A stretch of 64,000 bases of DNA from Pieris napi (Eukaryota > Arthropoda > Insecta > Lepidoptera > Pieridae): positions 7,450,001 to 7,514,000 of the forward strand of contig NC_062236.1 of NCBI RefSeq assembly GCF_905475465.1, in the 5' to 3' direction. Shown here piece after piece: positions 32,988-44,155 of this stretch. The notes beneath the pieces are model-generated. The model saw only the letters and a list, made by a program, of their open reading frames with translations. It had not been told where the DNA came from and did not search any database. Numbering within the stretch: position 1 is the first letter of the stretch; each line of letters begins with the position of its first letter. The translations under genes and the position numbers were made by a program.

Positions 32988-35042
32988 CGTCGCTGCGCGT
33001 GCAATACCGCGGAAGAGCACTTTGTAAAAACCGCGTATCTGCGTTTTTGCGATTTTACAGGAAGAAGAAAAAACTAAATATCTCAGTCATTTAACTACAT
33101 TTTGCTGACTGAACTCTATCACTACTAGTTTGGGGCTTACTTTATGGAGTAATAGTGTAAATTTATTTGTAACTTCCGTAAATTCCGTGTAAAATCACTT
33201 ACGCGGTTTTGTTGCAACAATTGATAGAAAAAGTAGTATAGTATCAGTAAGTACGCGGGTTTGAATTTTTTTTTTATTATTAGAAAACATTATTAATTGT
33301 GATAAAAAGCAAAATTTTTTCAGAAAAACAATATCTTTCTATTATTAATAATCAACATTATAAAGAAAACTTATTTTTGCTAAGTATAAGATGTGAGCTT
33401 CTTATAAAAAAAAAACTTCTAATCTGTAGAAAATTAATATTTTATTCATTAGTTGGACGAGGAATAGATTTTTATTTTCATAAGGAGTTCACATCTTTTA
33501 CTTAGTAATACACAGAAAAAACTTTTTATAAACGTTTTAAAAGAAGTACAGGGAAACTATAATATTTTTTTTACTATTCTCTATCAACATTCATCTATAC
33601 TTAACATTACGTATATAAAAAAACTTTTTTATTGGTAAGTTTAAGATTTGAACTTAACACTCTTAAGCTCCTGTAAGTGATCATACTTAGTCTTGGATAT
33701 TGGCTGTCTAGATTCATAAAGTGAAGGCACACTGTCAATCGGAACTATTTTCTTTGGCCGTCTTGGTAAAGGAATAAAATCATCTGCAAAGCGGAGCTTA
33801 TAGTCTATTGTGCCACTTGGATTATATCTGAGTGCTTTTATTTCAACGACACAGTGATCACCCGCCCCACGACCAGGTCTTATTGAGTCATAAATCAAGC
33901 ATTCTTTAAGACCGAAGTCTTTAAAAAATGTATAATCAGGTGTAATAACTTCGTAATGACTTGGTACTTTTCTCGCTTCCTTCGTGATCGTGGCGTATTG
34001 TGAAGGTAAAAAATTTCCCGATTTTTCAGCTTTCTCTCAATCACCGAATGAACTGAATTTACTTCCATTTGAGTATGGCCCTTTTCTAGATATTTTTAAG
34101 TAATAACTATGTTCTTAGCCATAGCCAAACGCAACAATGCATTGGAGACAATGTTATTTCTGTTCTGCGCTGTACAGCCATCTGTAAATATCACAACGTC
34201 CTTCGGATCATTATCCAGTAATTTGGTCAAATAATCCACAAAAAATGAAGCGTATGTAGTGGCTTTTAAATCGCATGCCGTCTCATCGAACCAGTAACAA
34301 GTGACTCCATTATTACCCAGAATGTAGATGGAAAAGTTATGGACGGCAAGTTTTGTTTTAAAGTAAAGTGCACTCGCATTGAGGAAAGGACATAGTTTTA
34401 CAGCTTGAAGATCTGCTGTTAATGCATGTATGGCACCTTTCTGTGCCGCTTCTTTGTCAGAAGTTTTTTCAGCTCTAGCTAAGTCTTTCCGTTCAATATG
34501 TTCAGTATACTGCTCATGCGATATATTACCTGCTTTGTAAGCGCAGCACTGGTCGCATGCATCTTTTTTAGGCTGAAACAACCCTATATTCTTTTCAAAC
34601 AAAATACTTTCAAATACTTTTCTTGAAGCTACCCGTGGTTCATTTTCCGAAAATGAATAGTCTACATATAGACGATACAATTGCGCTTTTGATTGGATTA
34701 TGGGTTCTAAATATAATTTTGAAGTAGATTGCCTACAATAAAGGGACGGCAGTTTCGGTAATGCAGTTAAATATTTTCGGGAGCACGCGGTAATCGTGTC
34801 ATAATTTCTTCACCGTTTGGGTAAATACGCGGACTTGCAGCCAACTTCAGGCATACTACTGTTCCGCTGTATTGCTACGATGCCAAAAAAGAGGTTTCCC
34901 ATTGGCTAATTCAAATTGCGTGAGAGCTAGTTTAAGCCAATCCGCATCTAGGATCTATTGGCGCGATATCTCAATTTTGTTCCTTTTGCTGTTACGCGGT
35001 ATTAACAAAGTGCTCTTCCGCGGTATTGCACGCGCAGCGACG
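32988..35042 (-). mobile_element. Complete DNA transposon with perfect 38-bp TIRs and ATAT duplication
   Basis: The left end 32988-33025 (CGTCGCTGCGCGTGCAATAC, CGCGGAAGAGCACTTTGT) is repeated exactly inverted at 35005-35042. ATAT lies immediately outside both ends (32984-32987, 35043-35046), a 4-bp target duplication. Subterminal TACGCGG motifs recur at 33200, 33255 and 34825. It carries one broken transposase-like gene on the minus strand (33641-34850). Four-base duplications and long TIRs are seen in the Sola group, but that assignment is a guess. Confidence 0.85.
33641..34850 (-). pseudogene. Transposase-like protein with DGC..QN motif, frameshifted
   Basis: Read on the minus strand: ALPKLPSLYCRQSTSKLYLE, then PIIQSKAQLYRLYVDY, then a Cys motif DACDQCCAYK, a central acidic position in FTDGCTAQNRNNIVSNALL, then KGHTQMEVNSVHSVIE, and after a frameshift near 34000 a C-terminal part with ADDFIPLPRRPK and ISKTKYDHLQELKS. 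This order matches a widespread insect and cnidarian protein family usually annotated only as uncharacterised (I believe a DUF7869-type domain). Conserved acidic residues suit an RNase-H-like transposase fold, by inference. No clean start is present: the open frame runs back to a stop near 34820 and an N-terminal part seems missing. The longest intact piece (to 34096) starts at a non-ATG codon. At least one frameshift and one internal stop make it a relic. Confidence 0.75.
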
Positions 35043-35096
35043 ATATATAATACTTAACAATTATTTAGATTATATACACATTAAATAATAGTCTAT

Positions 35097-35215
35097 ACAC
35101 TACACGGTCAGCTGCTGCGAACTATAGGCGCCGCCATATTGGCCTTGGGTGCTATGACGAGCGCCTTTTACTTTATCCCTACTCCGCGGCCGACCGTCAC
35201 GCGACATGCAGCACA
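35097..35215. other. GC-rich patch beside the transposon
   Basis: CACGGTCAGCTGCTGCGAAC, GGCGCCGCCATATTGGCC, CCGCGGCCGACCGTCACGCG. It lies outside the TIRs. Origin unknown; the inverted GGTCAGC/CGACC theme hints at an older element. Confidence 0.35.
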
Positions 35216-35473
35216 CAGACGAAAAAGTTTGAGACGATGTAATAAAAGTTTCACTTTAATATACGGTTAATCATTAAGAAAAGAGTAATAGGTAACTAGT
35301 TATCATCTATTTTTATACTCTAACAGAAACTACATTTTTGTTATTGTTTGTGTGTTTTTGTAGTAATATTTAGTAGATCGGAAGAAGTGGGCGTCTAAGT
35401 GTGGAAACTGAGTCCAAACTTCTAGTAGAATGTTGTGCCTCCAAGGCTGATTTGGTAACTTCAGGTACTGAAG

Positions 35474-35692
35474 ACTAAATCATTGTGGTGCGTTGGTTGG
35501 CACCCTGTATCGAACTCCATCTATGGACTATCGATGTGCACATTTAAGACTCACCCGTGAAGGAAGAGAGGAAACTGGCATACCTTAGACCTGAAAGGCG
35601 AAGTAAGGTACAGAAGGCTGAACTTGTATTAGAAAAAACAAATGATCACGGAACAGATCTGAGGCCCAGCACTTAAAATATTGAAAGGCTTC
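35474..35692 (+). mobile_element. SINE (Metulj-like), strongly diverged
   Basis: TCCATCTATGGAC, GTGCACATTTAAGACTC, CCGTGAAGGAAGAGAGGAAA CTGGCATACCTTAGACC and GATCACGGAACAGATCTGAG GCCCAGC remain recognisable in order. Confidence 0.7.
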
Positions 35693-35761
35693 ATTTATTT
35701 GAAAGCTAGCCTACTTATAAAATACTGATTAACGAAAACCTGAAAATCAAACGATTCTGTT

Positions 35762-36232
35762 ATGCTTACGGGATATAAAACTATGTTTTAAATTGTATGA
35801 AATTTTACGATTGCGCGCGCACCGTGACACAAAGTTGTCAGTGTGATTATAGCGTGCGCGAGCGAGATGGGAATAAAACAATCTAAATAAAAAGAAATAG
35901 AATATGCGTGAAGTTAGCCAAGAATTTTGAATGACCATAATGACATTTATCTTTTAAACAAATAAAGGAGTTTTAATTATTTTTTCAAAGAAAGTTAGCA
36001 ATGTTTTTTCACAAAGACCTATTGTTACTTAGTTAAAAGGTTATGAAACATACCAAGTTATTAAATTGAATTAATAATATAATAAAATAATAAATAATAA
36101 TAATAATTGTTATTAATATACTAAATATTAAATATTATTAAATTGTTTACGTTAAATATTAATTATATTTAAAAAATATAAAGAAAGCCAAAGAAGTATA
36201 ACTTCTTACGCGCGTACCTGATACTGTAGGTA
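35762..36232 (-). mobile_element. MITE, palindromic-end superfamily (subfamily A, diverged, expanded)
   Basis: GATTGCGCGCGCACCGTGAC ACAAAGTTGTCAGTG near the left and GCCAAAGAAGTATAACTTCT TACGCGCGTACC at the right. The middle has AT-rich expansions (36065-36175). The left palindromic end is eroded. Confidence 0.65.
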
Positions 36233-36234
36233 TA

Positions 36235-37832
36235 CTTAAGATACTTTGTATGAATATTATGTTATATAATGGTATATATAACCGTTACAGTTTTATTTTC
36301 ATAAGAGACTTGACTCTTAACATTTGACTATTGCGGGAGGCTTCCAAAAAACTAATTCCTCTATCACATTTGACAAGCCATTGTGCAAAAACCCTTTCAA
36401 TTATCCCCCTCGCAAGAAAGGAGCCGACTAGCAGATGTTTTACTATTTAATGCCATAAATAATTTGATTAGTTGCGTATTTATCAACATAAAACCATCTC
36501 ACGGAAAAACGTCACCCATTCATATCTATGAATAGTGTTTTATATGGGAACCCATTGAAGTGGCTGGACAACCGTTTAGAAGCCACTAATGTTATCTAAA
36601 TATCTTCACGGAAATGAAGACATCATCTTTGACACAGACTACAAAGTGCCATAGATAAAGGATGCCTATGGACTCAACCTTATTCGAGGGTAATAAGGAC
36701 TGGCAGTTTATAAAGTTTGAATTTAGAACGTTGGGTTTTATTGTTGTTTATTGATGTTTTTTCGCGTCACCTTCGTGATATCAAAGACCCTCGAGATGTG
36801 AACACAAAGGGATTTTGCACGTGTTCATGCGCACGCGTTTCAATAGCTTTAAATAACTTAAGTAATTTTTATTTAATTCAGTTGGTGAGTAGGAGTTGGG
36901 TTTATACAAGGATATTTGATAATAATCACGAGAGTTAAGGGAATTACGCTCTTTGTTGTATTATTTTTTTAAAACAAGGAATAGTTAGCGAATTAGATTT
37001 ATAGCCGATTTTCCGACACTTTTCAGAAATAAAAATATCTATTACAGTATCGCATAGATAACATCTCCATGCTAAATATAATTAAAATCTGTTAATCAGG
37101 TCAACCGTTAATATACACCAATACAACATTTAAAATTATATTTGATATATCCACGATTTAAAGTTACACGTAAATATTAGCAGATGCTTGAATAAACTCA
37201 ATACAGCCCTAAACTACACAAAAACCGAACAAAGAGCTTCTCAACCACAATTAGGCGCTAATACGAAAGGAAAACACGTTAAAAGGAGAGTCACAGATTA
37301 AAAATCATCAAGCAGGTAGACCACACACGTAATGTTTAACTCCCTTAAAAGCATAAAAGGTGTTAAATGCGAAAACGTTCCATTTTTGAAAAGTAAATAC
37401 AGAGCCATAATCTGCTGTTGGCGCCAATATTTGAACAGAGTTCGAATTGTTACAGTTACACAGTTCAATATTTGTTATATGAGGTACTTACCTATACGCG
37501 AGAGTATAATGTAACGTTCTTTGGTTCTGTTTTAGTTTTATTATACTTCTCTAATCACAGTTCGATAAAGTAAAGCGATAGTCTGTAGTACGTCTAGATA
37601 TAATCCCAAAAAAAATTGAAAAGGTTTAAAAATATGCTCTTTATTTTTACGACAATACAAAGTTAGTAAGTTTGGCGAACTGGTCACGTACCTACATGTC
37701 AAAACTTATAACTATATTTATTGTTTATTGTAATTAAGCCTTTATTGCTGAGACCCAGTATATATAAACATTTGTTTTAGTTACATAACCTTAATCTAAT
37801 ACATCAGATGTGCCGGTTTTGCTAATCAGCGT
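36235..37832. other. Noncoding, no recognised element
   Basis: About 1.6 kb of mostly unique sequence. Chance frames at 36717 and 37332 are unsupported. Confidence 0.4.
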
Positions 37833-37834
37833 GT

Positions 37835-37992
37835 CCTGTGACACATAGGCCTCTTCCAGCTGCTTTCATTCTTATCTGATGTCAGCTCTTCTTGTACAAG
37901 TTGTCCCTCCTATTCTCTTTATATCGTATTGCCCATCTCATGCTCTGTCTTCCTCTCTTCCTATTTCCATCTCGTGGTGGCCATTCTGTATG
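37835..37992 (-). mobile_element. RTE-like LINE reverse transcriptase C-terminus fragment
   Basis: The minus strand encodes, across frameshifts, RDGNRKRGRQSMRWAIRY and KQLEEAYVSQD, equal to the 'R.R.GRP..RW.D.I ... W..LEEAYV' end of RTE-clade elements. Confidence 0.62.
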
Positions 37993-37994
37993 AT

Positions 37995-38368
37995 GATATT
38001 ACTATTTTAGTGTAATGATTTTATTTATATTAGGATATTTCGCTAAGCTATATAGTTGACGCTTGTGGCGTTAGGTGTGTACCCAGAAAATGTTTAAATT
38101 AGGTAGAACCCCATTTAATGAGACGGTTTATCTCGAAGGGACGAGTCGAGGGGTCATTTAAAATTGGCCGAGATAAGTGATGCTTAAGTGGTAGTATGTT
38201 TGCTTGTTTTAGGGTGCTGTTTGTTTTTGAGATTTACACAGCCTTCTCTAACAAGGTGGCGGTGTTGTCGTGATTAATTTTTTTCCGAAGTTCTTAAATA
38301 TGTGCTAAACTTTTGCACGGACGGATTTTAATAATGTTTACGTATGGGTATGAAAGTTAACAGCATAT
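37995..38368. other. Noncoding, no recognised element
   Basis: Contains GACGGTTTATCTCGAAGGGA CGAGTCGAGGGG near 38120; nothing recognised. Confidence 0.35.
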
Positions 38369-38370
38369 AA

Positions 38371-38640
38371 TGAGCAGCGTGGGCCTGGCTTCAGCGTGCG
38401 ACTCTCATCTTCGAGGTCGTAGGTTCGAGTACCGGCTATGCACTGATGGACTTTCTATCGAACATCTTAAAATTCGCTCGAACGGTGGAGGAAAGCTTGC
38501 CTTAGACCCAAAAAGTCGACGGTGTGTGTCAACTGTCAAGCTGAGTAGGCTGATTGCCTACTTATCTACCTATTAGATTGACAAATGATCATGAAACATA
38601 AGAAATCTGAGGCCCAGACCTAAACCTTTTGTACTGTAGT
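38371..38640 (+). mobile_element. tRNA-derived SINE, near full length
   Basis: GGCCTGGCTTCAGCGTGCGA, GAGGTCGTAGGTTCGAGTAC, a GTGCAC-like GATGGACTTTC block, AAAAGTCGACGGTGTGTGTC, ATTAGATTGACAAATGATCA TGAAACAT and GAGGCCCAGACCTAAACC. Confidence 0.82.
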
Positions 38641-38644
38641 TTCT

Positions 38645-39595
38645 GGAATAATTGGGTACAAACATATTTATTATGTACCTATAGTAACTGCGATGGACTT
38701 CTTGGGTTCGCTGGTGAGAAAATAATAGCTCTTCCATGATGAACAGTACAGAATTGCCTATGGTGAACATTTAAAACAGCTAGAGGTCCCCATGCCCCGT
38801 TGGGGATTACCGGATACTTTTACTGTTTGTATTTGTGCACTTTAGTGACGTGTAGGTTTTGAATGTTGCATTTTAATGCAAGCAATTTTTTTATGTGCTT
38901 ATCTGTCTGACTAAGATCATCATTATCTATAATTAAACAGAGCCTTAACTAAAGCTAAAGGTATTCTCCATTAAAATAAAAATAGATTTAAAATAATTCC
39001 TTGCAATTTTAAGTATAAACAGACTCGCTACAATGGCTATTCGGAAGGGGATTTATATACCTAATAAAAATTTAATTACGTAAAAAAACCGTTTAGCAAC
39101 TAAATTAAATACTCTGCAGAGACATTAAATTGAAATTAAACCTCATTGGAATATTCCCGGGCCCAGGATACGGTTATCTGGGTGACATTAAGCATAAAAA
39201 TATAAGGAAAAGTGGCAATTGCGGAATATTAAAGAGGGAAATGTTTTTACGATGACAGCGGCGGCGACGCACGTTTTATTACTTTTGCCGCTTTTCCGAC
39301 ACAGGCTGTTCGGAAAATTCCTTGATTTTCTCTAGCCTAATGAGGTTACAATTAATTATAAAGTCTGTAGTAGTAGTAGATTGTATTTTTATATTCGAAA
39401 AATAGAGTCCGCCAACACTCGTGATGTGAGGACCACGATTGATTGACGAGCATGAATTTTTCGTTACTTTTTAATGTAGTTTAATTCTATATTTATTATC
39501 TGGTTAAATTGAAAATCTTTAACAGATATAAACGTGAATACTTTCATCTACAAAGACATATTTATATAAACATATATAAATCTTGCCCTTTCTCA
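38645..39595. other. Unique noncoding DNA, possible enhancer block
   Basis: Between 39110 and 39350 the composition changes, with TTCCCGGGCCCAGGATACGG TTATCTGGGTGACATTAAGC and GCGGCGGCGACGCACGTTTT ATTACTTTTGCCGC. These look like constrained, TAAT-containing regulatory DNA about 3 kb upstream of the homeobox-like gene. Inference only. Confidence 0.3.
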
Positions 39596-39599
39596 GTCA

Positions 39600-39708
39600 A
39601 TTAGTCTCTAAGGCCGGCAACCCATTTCCGAGCCCTCTGGCAATGTGAGAGTCTATACGGCGGTATCACTTGACATCATGAGGCCCGTTTACACCCTTTT
39701 TACAAAAA
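39600..39708 (+). mobile_element. LINE 3' tail fragment
   Basis: AAGGCCGGCAACCCATTTCC, GAGCCCTCTGGCAATGTGAG, GCGGTATCACTTGACATCAT, GGCCCGTTTACACCC. Confidence 0.78.
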
Positions 39709-39709
39709 A

Positions 39710-40168
39710 AATATTTAAGTATGTGGTTCGTGCAAGCCAATTGAATTCAATAAAATATAGAAGAACGATGAATGAAATCATTTCAATTTGACAATTGACA
39801 CTGGCATTAATTGACAATAAAACAAAACATGCTCTTGCTTGCCATAATTGTCAGCTGCTAATCAAATTGACACAGCCTGTATAACGAAAAAAGGTCGCCA
39901 ACTAAAAACTCATTTCGCGCGGAGTAATGGCCGCCCTCGCCAACTTTTAATAAAAAAATATCTCATCTCCGCTAAATTGTTTGCAACACTCGGGAATATG
40001 AAAGTCATTATTACAAAGAGCTTTATATTATTTCAGTATAAATTTTCAGTGGCCCCTTGAAACTCAAATTTTATTTGCTCTTCATTATCATATAAGCCGA
40101 CGTAGTGAGATTTATAATGGAATTTTAACTCAGATATTTCGTCATTTAGGGGTTTTATAGAAGTACAG
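39710..40168. other. Noncoding, no recognised element
   Basis: AT-rich, no supported frame. Confidence 0.35.
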
Positions 40169-40170
40169 CA

Positions 40171-40219
40171 TTGCGATTCTGTAACTCACGAAAAGTGAGT
40201 TACAGAATCGCAAGGCACG
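40171..40219. mobile_element. Minimal copy of the GCGATTCTGTAACTCAC TIR element (solo palindrome)
   Basis: TTGCGATTCTGTAACTCAC is followed after 4 bases by its exact inverse GTGAGTTACAGAATCGCAA. It looks like a near-total internal deletion leaving the two terminal repeats joined. Related copies lie at 14439 and 62230. Confidence 0.75.
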
Positions 40220-40616
40220 CCTCTTAAACATACGTTAAACATATAGATGTGTAAAAGATCTTTATTTTATTCAACAAATGCTTATGAATATCGCTGTACA
40301 GATAATTAAATATGACAGAAGGCGATAGTTGTAAAACATTGTTGAAGAGATCGAAAAGCAATACAATTTAGTTCATCTTATTCCTCATAGAGAATACAAT
40401 CTCGAAAATTTGACATTTCCTTCTTGGAGTATAATATCTATTAATAAATTTAAAAAATTCATTATAAGTATATGCATTAAAATGTATAAGATTTGGACTT
40501 TTAATTAAAAATACCTGTGTCAAGGTTCTCAGTTCTTCCTAGTTTAGAAGTAGGTACTTTCGTCTCTGTTCTATGTTCTACATGTCTTTTAAAAATGTAG
40601 AATCATCCCTCCAGTT
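40220..40616. other. Noncoding, no recognised element
   Basis: AT-rich, no supported frame. Confidence 0.35.
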
Positions 40617-40862
40617 ATACCAATGGCGCTATAACTTTTTAGGTCAAATCCGCAGATTTCCGTTTTTGTTTCATGATCATTTCTAATACGCAACCTCTGT
40701 GCCTGACACACACCGACGATTTTTTGGATATAAGGCATGCCAGTTTTTCACGATGTTTTCCTTCAATGTACGAGCTAGTGATTAGCACATAGACAGAAAG
40801 ACGAACCTACGACCTCAGGGATGAGAATTGCACGCTGAAGCTACACTAGGCTAACACTTCTT
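40617..40862 (-). mobile_element. tRNA-derived SINE, near full length
   Basis: CAATGGCGCTATAACTTTTT AGGTC, TCCGTTTTTGTTTCATGATC, CACACACCGACGATTTTTTG GAT, TTCACGATGTTTTCCTTC, GAACCTACGACCTCAGGGAT and CACGCTGAAGCTACACTAGG. Confidence 0.82.
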
Positions 40863-40864
40863 TA

Positions 40865-42188
40865 CCTTTGTAAAAATATCCATATGATTCATTATCTACA
40901 TTAAGCAATTTAATTACACAAATTCTATGGAAGTTTATGATAAATATCATTAACTAAATTAAACATAATAAATCCGATTATTTTCATATCAAAATCGGTA
41001 CATTACACTCTTTTCATTAAACGAAGGATAATCTGTATCAACAATTACTGCGTTAATTGGATAGGGGACGTAATCTCTAGTTTATGGACCGTATGAAAAT
41101 TGACATAAGGTTTATTTTTCTTTGACATTCTGTGCTTTTGTTCTTTTATTGTTTCGTATATCTATGAGAATAAGGTTCAAAATTGTATCAGTGATTAAAA
41201 TGCGAACATTTCGATCCGGGTTTGACGTATTTATGTCTATTTAATGACATTGATCTTGTTAATTTAGTGTCATCTATGAAGTGCATTTATAATAGTAATG
41301 ATTTGCAATAAATTCCTACATAAAATGTAGCATTTAATACCTACAGTTCTATTAGATTTCACGTCTAATCATAAATATCAATTAACTTGCTGTGATATTA
41401 TTGAATGAAACCTTAGCTACTCTGAGTTGTTCATTAAAAGTTACCTAGCGGTTATTTAACCATTTAGATCAGATTCGAAAGATCAATGAGAAAGATACTG
41501 AGGATTTTAATATTGATCATTTTTAAAATAAACGAGTTTCCGTATTTGTAGCACAAGTCTACTAAACTGGCTTTTTTGGCTTTTTTTATTAGGACGGAAT
41601 GAATCCCGAATGTATAATTTTTTTAATATAATAAAATTCAAAAATATTTGATACCAAAATTGTTAATTTGGTTTAAGAAGATTTAGGCATACAATAGATC
41701 TTAATGATTAGAAGTTCGATGGTAATCATTAAGACAAATCCCGTTTGGACATAATTAATCAAACAAAGACAATACAATTAATACATCGTTGACACAAACA
41801 GCATCCCACCGAAACAACTAACAAGCAGTACATTCAGCTAAATTAACTCCAACTTGCTAAGTTCCCACAGACAATATAGACGTTTCAACTGCCAACATCA
41901 ACGTTTGCACCTAGCCCGTGTCATAAACAAATCAAACATGGCCGGCCCGAGATATTAATGAGACAATGAGACATTAGCTCGCTACAAAATGCCTCCGTAT
42001 TCGCGAATAATTAAATCGTAAAGTCCCCTCCAACGTCGGTAGTCTATTTACTCCTTTTTCATTCAACACAATAGCAACTTCAATCTGACGTGTCCACTGC
42101 TATTACGTCACTAGTGCTTATTTAATCACAATGCAAAATACACTTTATGCACACCACGTAAGGTTTATAATATTAGTAGCAATGGTTA
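40865..42188. other. Upstream region of the homeobox-like gene, unique noncoding
   Basis: No repeat recognised. From 41760 the sequence holds TAAT-containing and CG-containing blocks (CATGGCCGGCCCGAGATATT AATGAGACAATGAGACATTA; CCTCCGTATTCGCGAATAAT TAAATCG) that look like promoter-proximal regulatory DNA. Confidence 0.35.
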
Positions 42189-42189
42189 T

Positions 42190-42540
42190 TGTATAAGGCG
42201 TACTCCATGGAGGCGATTAATTTGAGCGCGACGGTCCCCGCCTACCCAATCTCGCGTTTACACACATGTTGAATAGTATCGTTGTCTCGTTCTGGCCGCG
42301 CCGCTTATTAAAATTCCTCGGTTCATATCTGCGTCTCTGTCGCTTCGGGAGAGGCGGGCCGCGATCTCCCCAATACAGCCGCGATTACCGGCGAGCCGCC
42401 ACGCGAATCATTTCGCGTACGACTCGCGAACACTACAACGGATTACTTGAGTGATCTGTGATTAATCACTGTGAACTAGTGATGTGTTTGAATTGAGAAT
42501 GTCACCGCCGGCGGGGAGGTGATCGGGAAATGTCAAATAG
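42190..42540 (+). promoter_or_regulatory. Putative promoter and 5' leader of the homeobox-like gene
   Basis: Sequence just upstream of the exon becomes markedly GC- and CpG-rich (for example 42230-42260, 42290-42420 and 42505-42530), unlike the AT-rich DNA around it. A homeodomain-type GATTAA lies near 42215. No clear TATA box or initiator could be fixed, so the start of transcription is not placed. The leader contains an upstream reading frame (42266-42454) and several ATGs. Confidence 0.4.
42266..42454 (+). other. Possible upstream ORF in the leader of the homeobox-like gene
   Basis: A 62-codon ATG-to-stop frame lies in the GC-rich leader and ends 86 bases before the main ATG. Its product is Arg-rich with no recognisable domain. 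If it is within the mRNA it could lower translation of the main frame. It may equally lie upstream of the transcription start or be chance in GC-rich DNA. Confidence 0.2.
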
Positions 42541-42916
42541 ATGATGAAGACGTCGCTCGAATGCGAGCGGTCTGACACCGCCGAGAACGGCGGGAAAGGC
42601 CGCATTTCCTTTAGCGTAGACTCTTTATTGGGGAGTAAGAATGACGCGCCGAGAGATACTCCGGAGCCGAGTAACGATAGTGTGATAGACACTGATGATA
42701 GTGATGTGGATATTGAAGATGTCGAGTCGAATGTGGGTGATGAGCGGGACGAGAGAGAGAGTAATCAAGATGGAGAGGAAGTGGAAAGAACGGGCGTTGT
42801 GGTGCCGCAGCCGCTACTGCCTAGGCTGTATCAGGGTCCTACTCCGCACGCCTGGCCCTTCGGAGCCTTCCCGTGGATGGCACCAAACCCTATGTTTAGA
42901 GGGGGCTCACCTAACA
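42541..42916 (+). CDS. First coding exon of a probable homeodomain transcription factor (msh/Msx- or NKL-like), partial
   Basis: About 125 residues are encoded from ATG 42541 to a splice donor (GTAAGT) at 42917. An in-frame TAG sits directly before the ATG, which fixes the upstream limit; a second ATG follows at once and has the better A at -3. Visible parts: a hydrophobic motif FSVDSLLG near residues 24-31, like the Engrailed-homology/Groucho-binding motifs near the N-terminus of NKL homeoproteins; a Ser/Asp/Glu-rich acidic tract at about residues 45-85 (DTDDSDVDIEDVE); then a Pro/Trp/Phe-rich part (PQPLLPRLY, FGAFPWMAP). Read-through past the donor stops after five codons, as expected for intron. 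Codons are far more GC-rich than the surroundings. The homeodomain itself is not in the window, so the family is inferred from the N-terminus alone; Emx, Msx and other NKL genes, or another Groucho-recruiting factor such as a T-box protein, remain possible. It would act in the nucleus as a DNA-binding repressor. Confidence 0.62.
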
Positions 42917-42999
42917 GTAAGTTTAATTATCTATAGCAAAAATCCAATAAGACGTTATCACTGGTAAATTTTAATAGATACCTAATAATATTTTGCGTG

Positions 43000-44155
43000 T
43001 AAATATATTTCCAGTTCTATGTTTATTTCCGAGCGTTAATTTGTAAGGTAAACATTTTTAAGAATTCAAGGATTATCGGTTATTCACAAGGTCTGTTTAC
43101 TCAAAGAATATAAAGAGTGGGCACTATATGATTACCAAATTGAAATACAACATAAACATAACAATTCTACAGCGAAATCATTTAAATTGATAATTTTTTG
43201 TTATATTTTTGACTGCGTAAAAAATTTCAGCAAATGTTTTTTATTACTAAGTTTTATAAGAAAATTCTGTTTAAATTATATGATTTATTTCTCACTGCAA
43301 TATTTACTTATCTTTACTGACAATAAAGTATTTTGAATATGACATAAAGGACGTCATTATTTATCACATAATCAATATAACTATATAAATAGCTGCTAAA
43401 TATACTAAAATGCTTTATATTTAAAAATAAACAAATAATTAATAAGTTTTCTTCAGTATAATAATAAATACATTACGATCAATTAAAAATAACAATAATA
43501 ATTATACGTTTGAATATAAACTATTTCTATGAAAATCGTTAATATGAGATAATAAATACATTTGTATCTTATAGTAATTGTTTTATTTTAATATAACTTT
43601 TTATTATAACAGTTGGAGGAACAGAAAATATACGGAGAATATTTAATATAGAAATATTACGAGCTCAGATAGATAAAAGCGTTCTTTAACGCATATAAAA
43701 GACAACTTATAACGTAATTCACACAAATCAAGAGCTTTTCATAAATCGTGAGCGCGTAAAATCTTTCCATCGTACAAATACTCCAGCGCATCATCAAAGT
43801 AGGAACTTATCTTACTGTACCGAAACGAAATTAAACGCAATATTTTTTACATGTATAATTACAAACGGGAGCGGATAAGTTTTTAAAAACCCCAGAAGTC
43901 ATCATGATAAGTCGAAATACAAAAACAAAAAATGTTAATTACCGTAAAATGCAACTTCATCTAAGTTAAAACAAAGCAATGTTAAAACAAAGAAATTAAA
44001 ATTTGTATGCTAATTGTCAAATTAATATTATAACATGAGAACAAAGAATGCTACTATACTAAGAACCTTCTGTTTTAAAATGCGAAAAACAACTGTATTT
44101 TATATGAGAAAATTTACAACGCTCATAATTATTTATTCGTTTTTAAATATGAAAA
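43000..44155. other. Intronic, very AT-rich, no recognised element
   Basis: No frame, repeat or GC-rich block. Many TAAT/ATTA cores, as expected for this composition. Confidence 0.35.

Noticed and set aside
42462..42692. Minus-strand frame opposite the homeobox-like exon
   Set aside because: Antisense shadow of the leader and exon; no independent coding evidence.
42695..42967. Second open frame across the homeobox-like exon
   Set aside because: It is an out-of-frame overlap of the GC-rich exon that runs past the splice donor; composition, not coding, explains it.
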